From Paratrimastix pyriformis (lineage: Eukaryota > Preaxostyla > Paratrimastigidae): 64,000 nt of DNA. Positions 62,825 through 64,000 of the stretch are shown in pieces. The notes beneath the pieces are model-generated. The model worked only from the letters and a program-made list of their open reading frames with translations. It ran no database searches and was not told where the DNA came from. The stretch spans positions 868,001 to 932,000 of the forward strand of contig JAPMOS010000004.1 in NCBI GenBank assembly GCA_027972325.1, given 5' to 3'. The position numbers were made by a program, and so were the translations under genes. Numbering within the stretch: the first letter of the stretch is position 1; each line of letters opens with the position of its first letter.

Positions 62825-63739
62825 TTAGCCAAGCCTGAGTTTCTCGCGCTCGCCGATGCTGATGGCCATCGGGACGGCCACGCAGGGGCCCCGCGGGTCC
62901 GGCTCCAGCCGGGTCATCCGGAAGAAATCCAGGTGGATGCCCTCCTTCCAGGAGGTCGAGCTGAATTCCAGCATCCCCACATGCACCATAGTAGTCTCAC
63001 CCGCCTGTGGGTTATGGAGCCGCTCCGAAAAACTGGGGACCGGGGGAGGAACGGGCACATCGAACTCGCCCAGATCCCAGTCGGTATAACCTCGGTGGTT
63101 GTAGATCTCCACGGGGAAAGGTCGGCTGAGGACGAGGGTCTTGCCAACCTCCACATCGAAGTGAGGAATCTCCCGCGAGGGGATCACGCCATCATACTGA
63201 TCGGAATCATCGGAATATGAACTATTGTGGCGATGGGTAACAGACCCTCATGCGCCACGTACACTTGTAATGACCGGGAGGCAGGGCGAGTTCGTGACGC
63301 ACCTCAACCCAACAGATCGAATGCAACTTCCTTTTCGAGTGGGCGTGAAAAGATGTGGTGGCGAACAACAGACTGGACTTTTCCAAACATACTATCTGGT
63401 TCAACTGCATCTTGCCAATACCTTTCGTTCTGGAGGAGGCGAAACGCAAGATTGAATGAGTTGCTTTCTCAACCGACGTTTTTCTTACTGCCCTGGATTT
63501 TCATGAAATCCATGGCGCTCACTGTCCAAACCCGGCGGCTCCGAAGAGCTGCATAACTCGCGTTTTTAAAGCGGCTGCAAACGAGCGCAAAGGACTGTCG
63601 AAAGAGTGATGGTCCATCGCGAGGCGACACAGAAACGGACGGTTCGGTTTTCAGGCCGAGTAAGCTGGGCAATCATAGCCAAAACGTCATCGGGAAGGTC
63701 ATATAGGGATGTGCCAAGTCTCGTGACAGTGCCACCCAT
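62825..63739 (-). CDS. F-box/PP2 domain protein, copy 2
   Basis: Paralogue of the gene at 56643-57575, intact as far as can be seen. The start differs: ATG at 63739 gives MGGTVTRLGTSLYDLPDD, against MGARFGTSLYDLPDD in copy 1. The F-box and first PP2 exons are apparently identical to copy 1, introns included. The last two exons differ: copy 1 PVEIRSLGKRDRGYTDW is PVEIYNHRGYTDW here, and copy 1 VGETTLVHAGMLEFSSLSWK is AGETTMVHVGMLEFSSTSWK here. All differences keep the frame, suggesting the copy is under selection. It ends EREKLRLG with stop TAA at 62825-62827. Confidence 0.78.
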
Positions 63740-63848
63740 TTTTTGAATGAGAGCTGCGCCAGGGATGCGGCCCTCCGCCGGGCGTGACTGCTCACTGAGC
63801 GGATGGATCCCGCGCATACCATTGGCATCCCGCCCTGCGGAGGCCACG

Positions 63849-64000
63849 TTAACATCTACCCAGGGCGGCCAGCACCTCCGAGTGCCGCTGTGCACACGCA
63901 ATCACATCACCAACCCCAGCCACCGCCACAAGAAGGACCAACTGGTGAGGAGTTGGGACAAAGGGAGAAAGTGAAAAACCCGGCAACAAAAAAAAACCCA
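63849..64000 (-). CDS. C-terminal end of TM-helix protein, copy 2 (rest beyond right edge)
   Basis: The minus strand reads LVLLVAVAGVGDVIACAQRH and SEVLAALGRC, then TAA (63849-63851), matching the end of the gene at 57674. In the tandem-duplication model the complete gene lies to the right of the window. The start of this exon cannot be fixed here. Confidence 0.55.
   Translation of the reverse strand, partial: GFFLLPGFSLSPFVPTPHQLVLLVAVAGVGDVIACAQRHSEVLAALGRC

Larger units (their letters stand above)
59129..64000. repeat. Tandem duplication unit 2 (continues past right edge)
   Basis: Second copy of the unit, in the same orientation. Exons align almost base for base; introns differ by microsatellite content and indels. 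It contains the CFAP210 pseudogene, an inserted DNA transposon, the second F-box/PP2 gene and the end of the second TM-helix gene. Confidence 0.8.

Overview
The window is nuclear DNA of a GC-rich, intron-dense, flagellated protist. Most genes are broken by many short introns (about 24 to several hundred bases) full of microsatellites and long C runs. TAA, TGA and TAG all close reading frames, so the code looks standard. A ciliary gene (CFAP210), a mucolipin channel, UTP6, TAF8, HEATR5 and an RNase MRP RNA show a eukaryote with ordinary core machinery. The species cannot be fixed from sequence alone; a free-living flagellate such as a preaxostylan (Paratrimastix-like) is a guess only.

Layout: 1-15601 (-) holds most of a HEATR5/Laa1 gene whose C-terminal end runs off the left edge, with a tRNA-Pro(CGG) gene inside one intron. 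Back to back with it, 15685-21747 (+) is a BTB/T1 protein with a nucleotidyltransferase-like GGS...DVD core. Then on the + strand come a four-EF-hand protein (22035-23645), a large three-RRM RNA-binding protein (23879-29194) and a THH1/TOM1/TOM3-like multi-pass membrane protein (29861-31947). The gap between that gene and the convergent gene on its right carries a clear RNase MRP RNA (about 32290-32583). A large unrecognised helical protein (32720-40375, -) is divergent from UTP6 (40511-45867, +). A small basic protein (45984-46416, +) meets TAF8 (46754-48498, -), followed on the - strand by a four-TM protein (48945-49571) and mucolipin (49981-51745). CFAP210 (51838-55703, +) starts 92 bases from mucolipin.

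From about 53045 to the right edge the window is a head-to-tail tandem duplication with a unit of about 6.1 kb: the 3' two thirds of CFAP210 (+), an F-box/PP2 gene (-), and the 3' part of a single-TM protein gene (-). The second unit starts at about 59129. Its CFAP210 copy is a 5'-truncated pseudogene that also carries a TA-flanked, inverted-repeat DNA transposon of about 595 bp and a 10-base deletion. The F-box/PP2 copy stays open and shares about 610 apparently identical bases with the first copy.

General features: three divergent gene pairs are separated by only 83-135 bp; inferred splice donors are mostly GTCCGT or GTCTGT; intronic homopolymer runs of 14 or more are C on the sense strand. 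No virus-like or LTR elements, CRISPR arrays or rRNA genes were seen.
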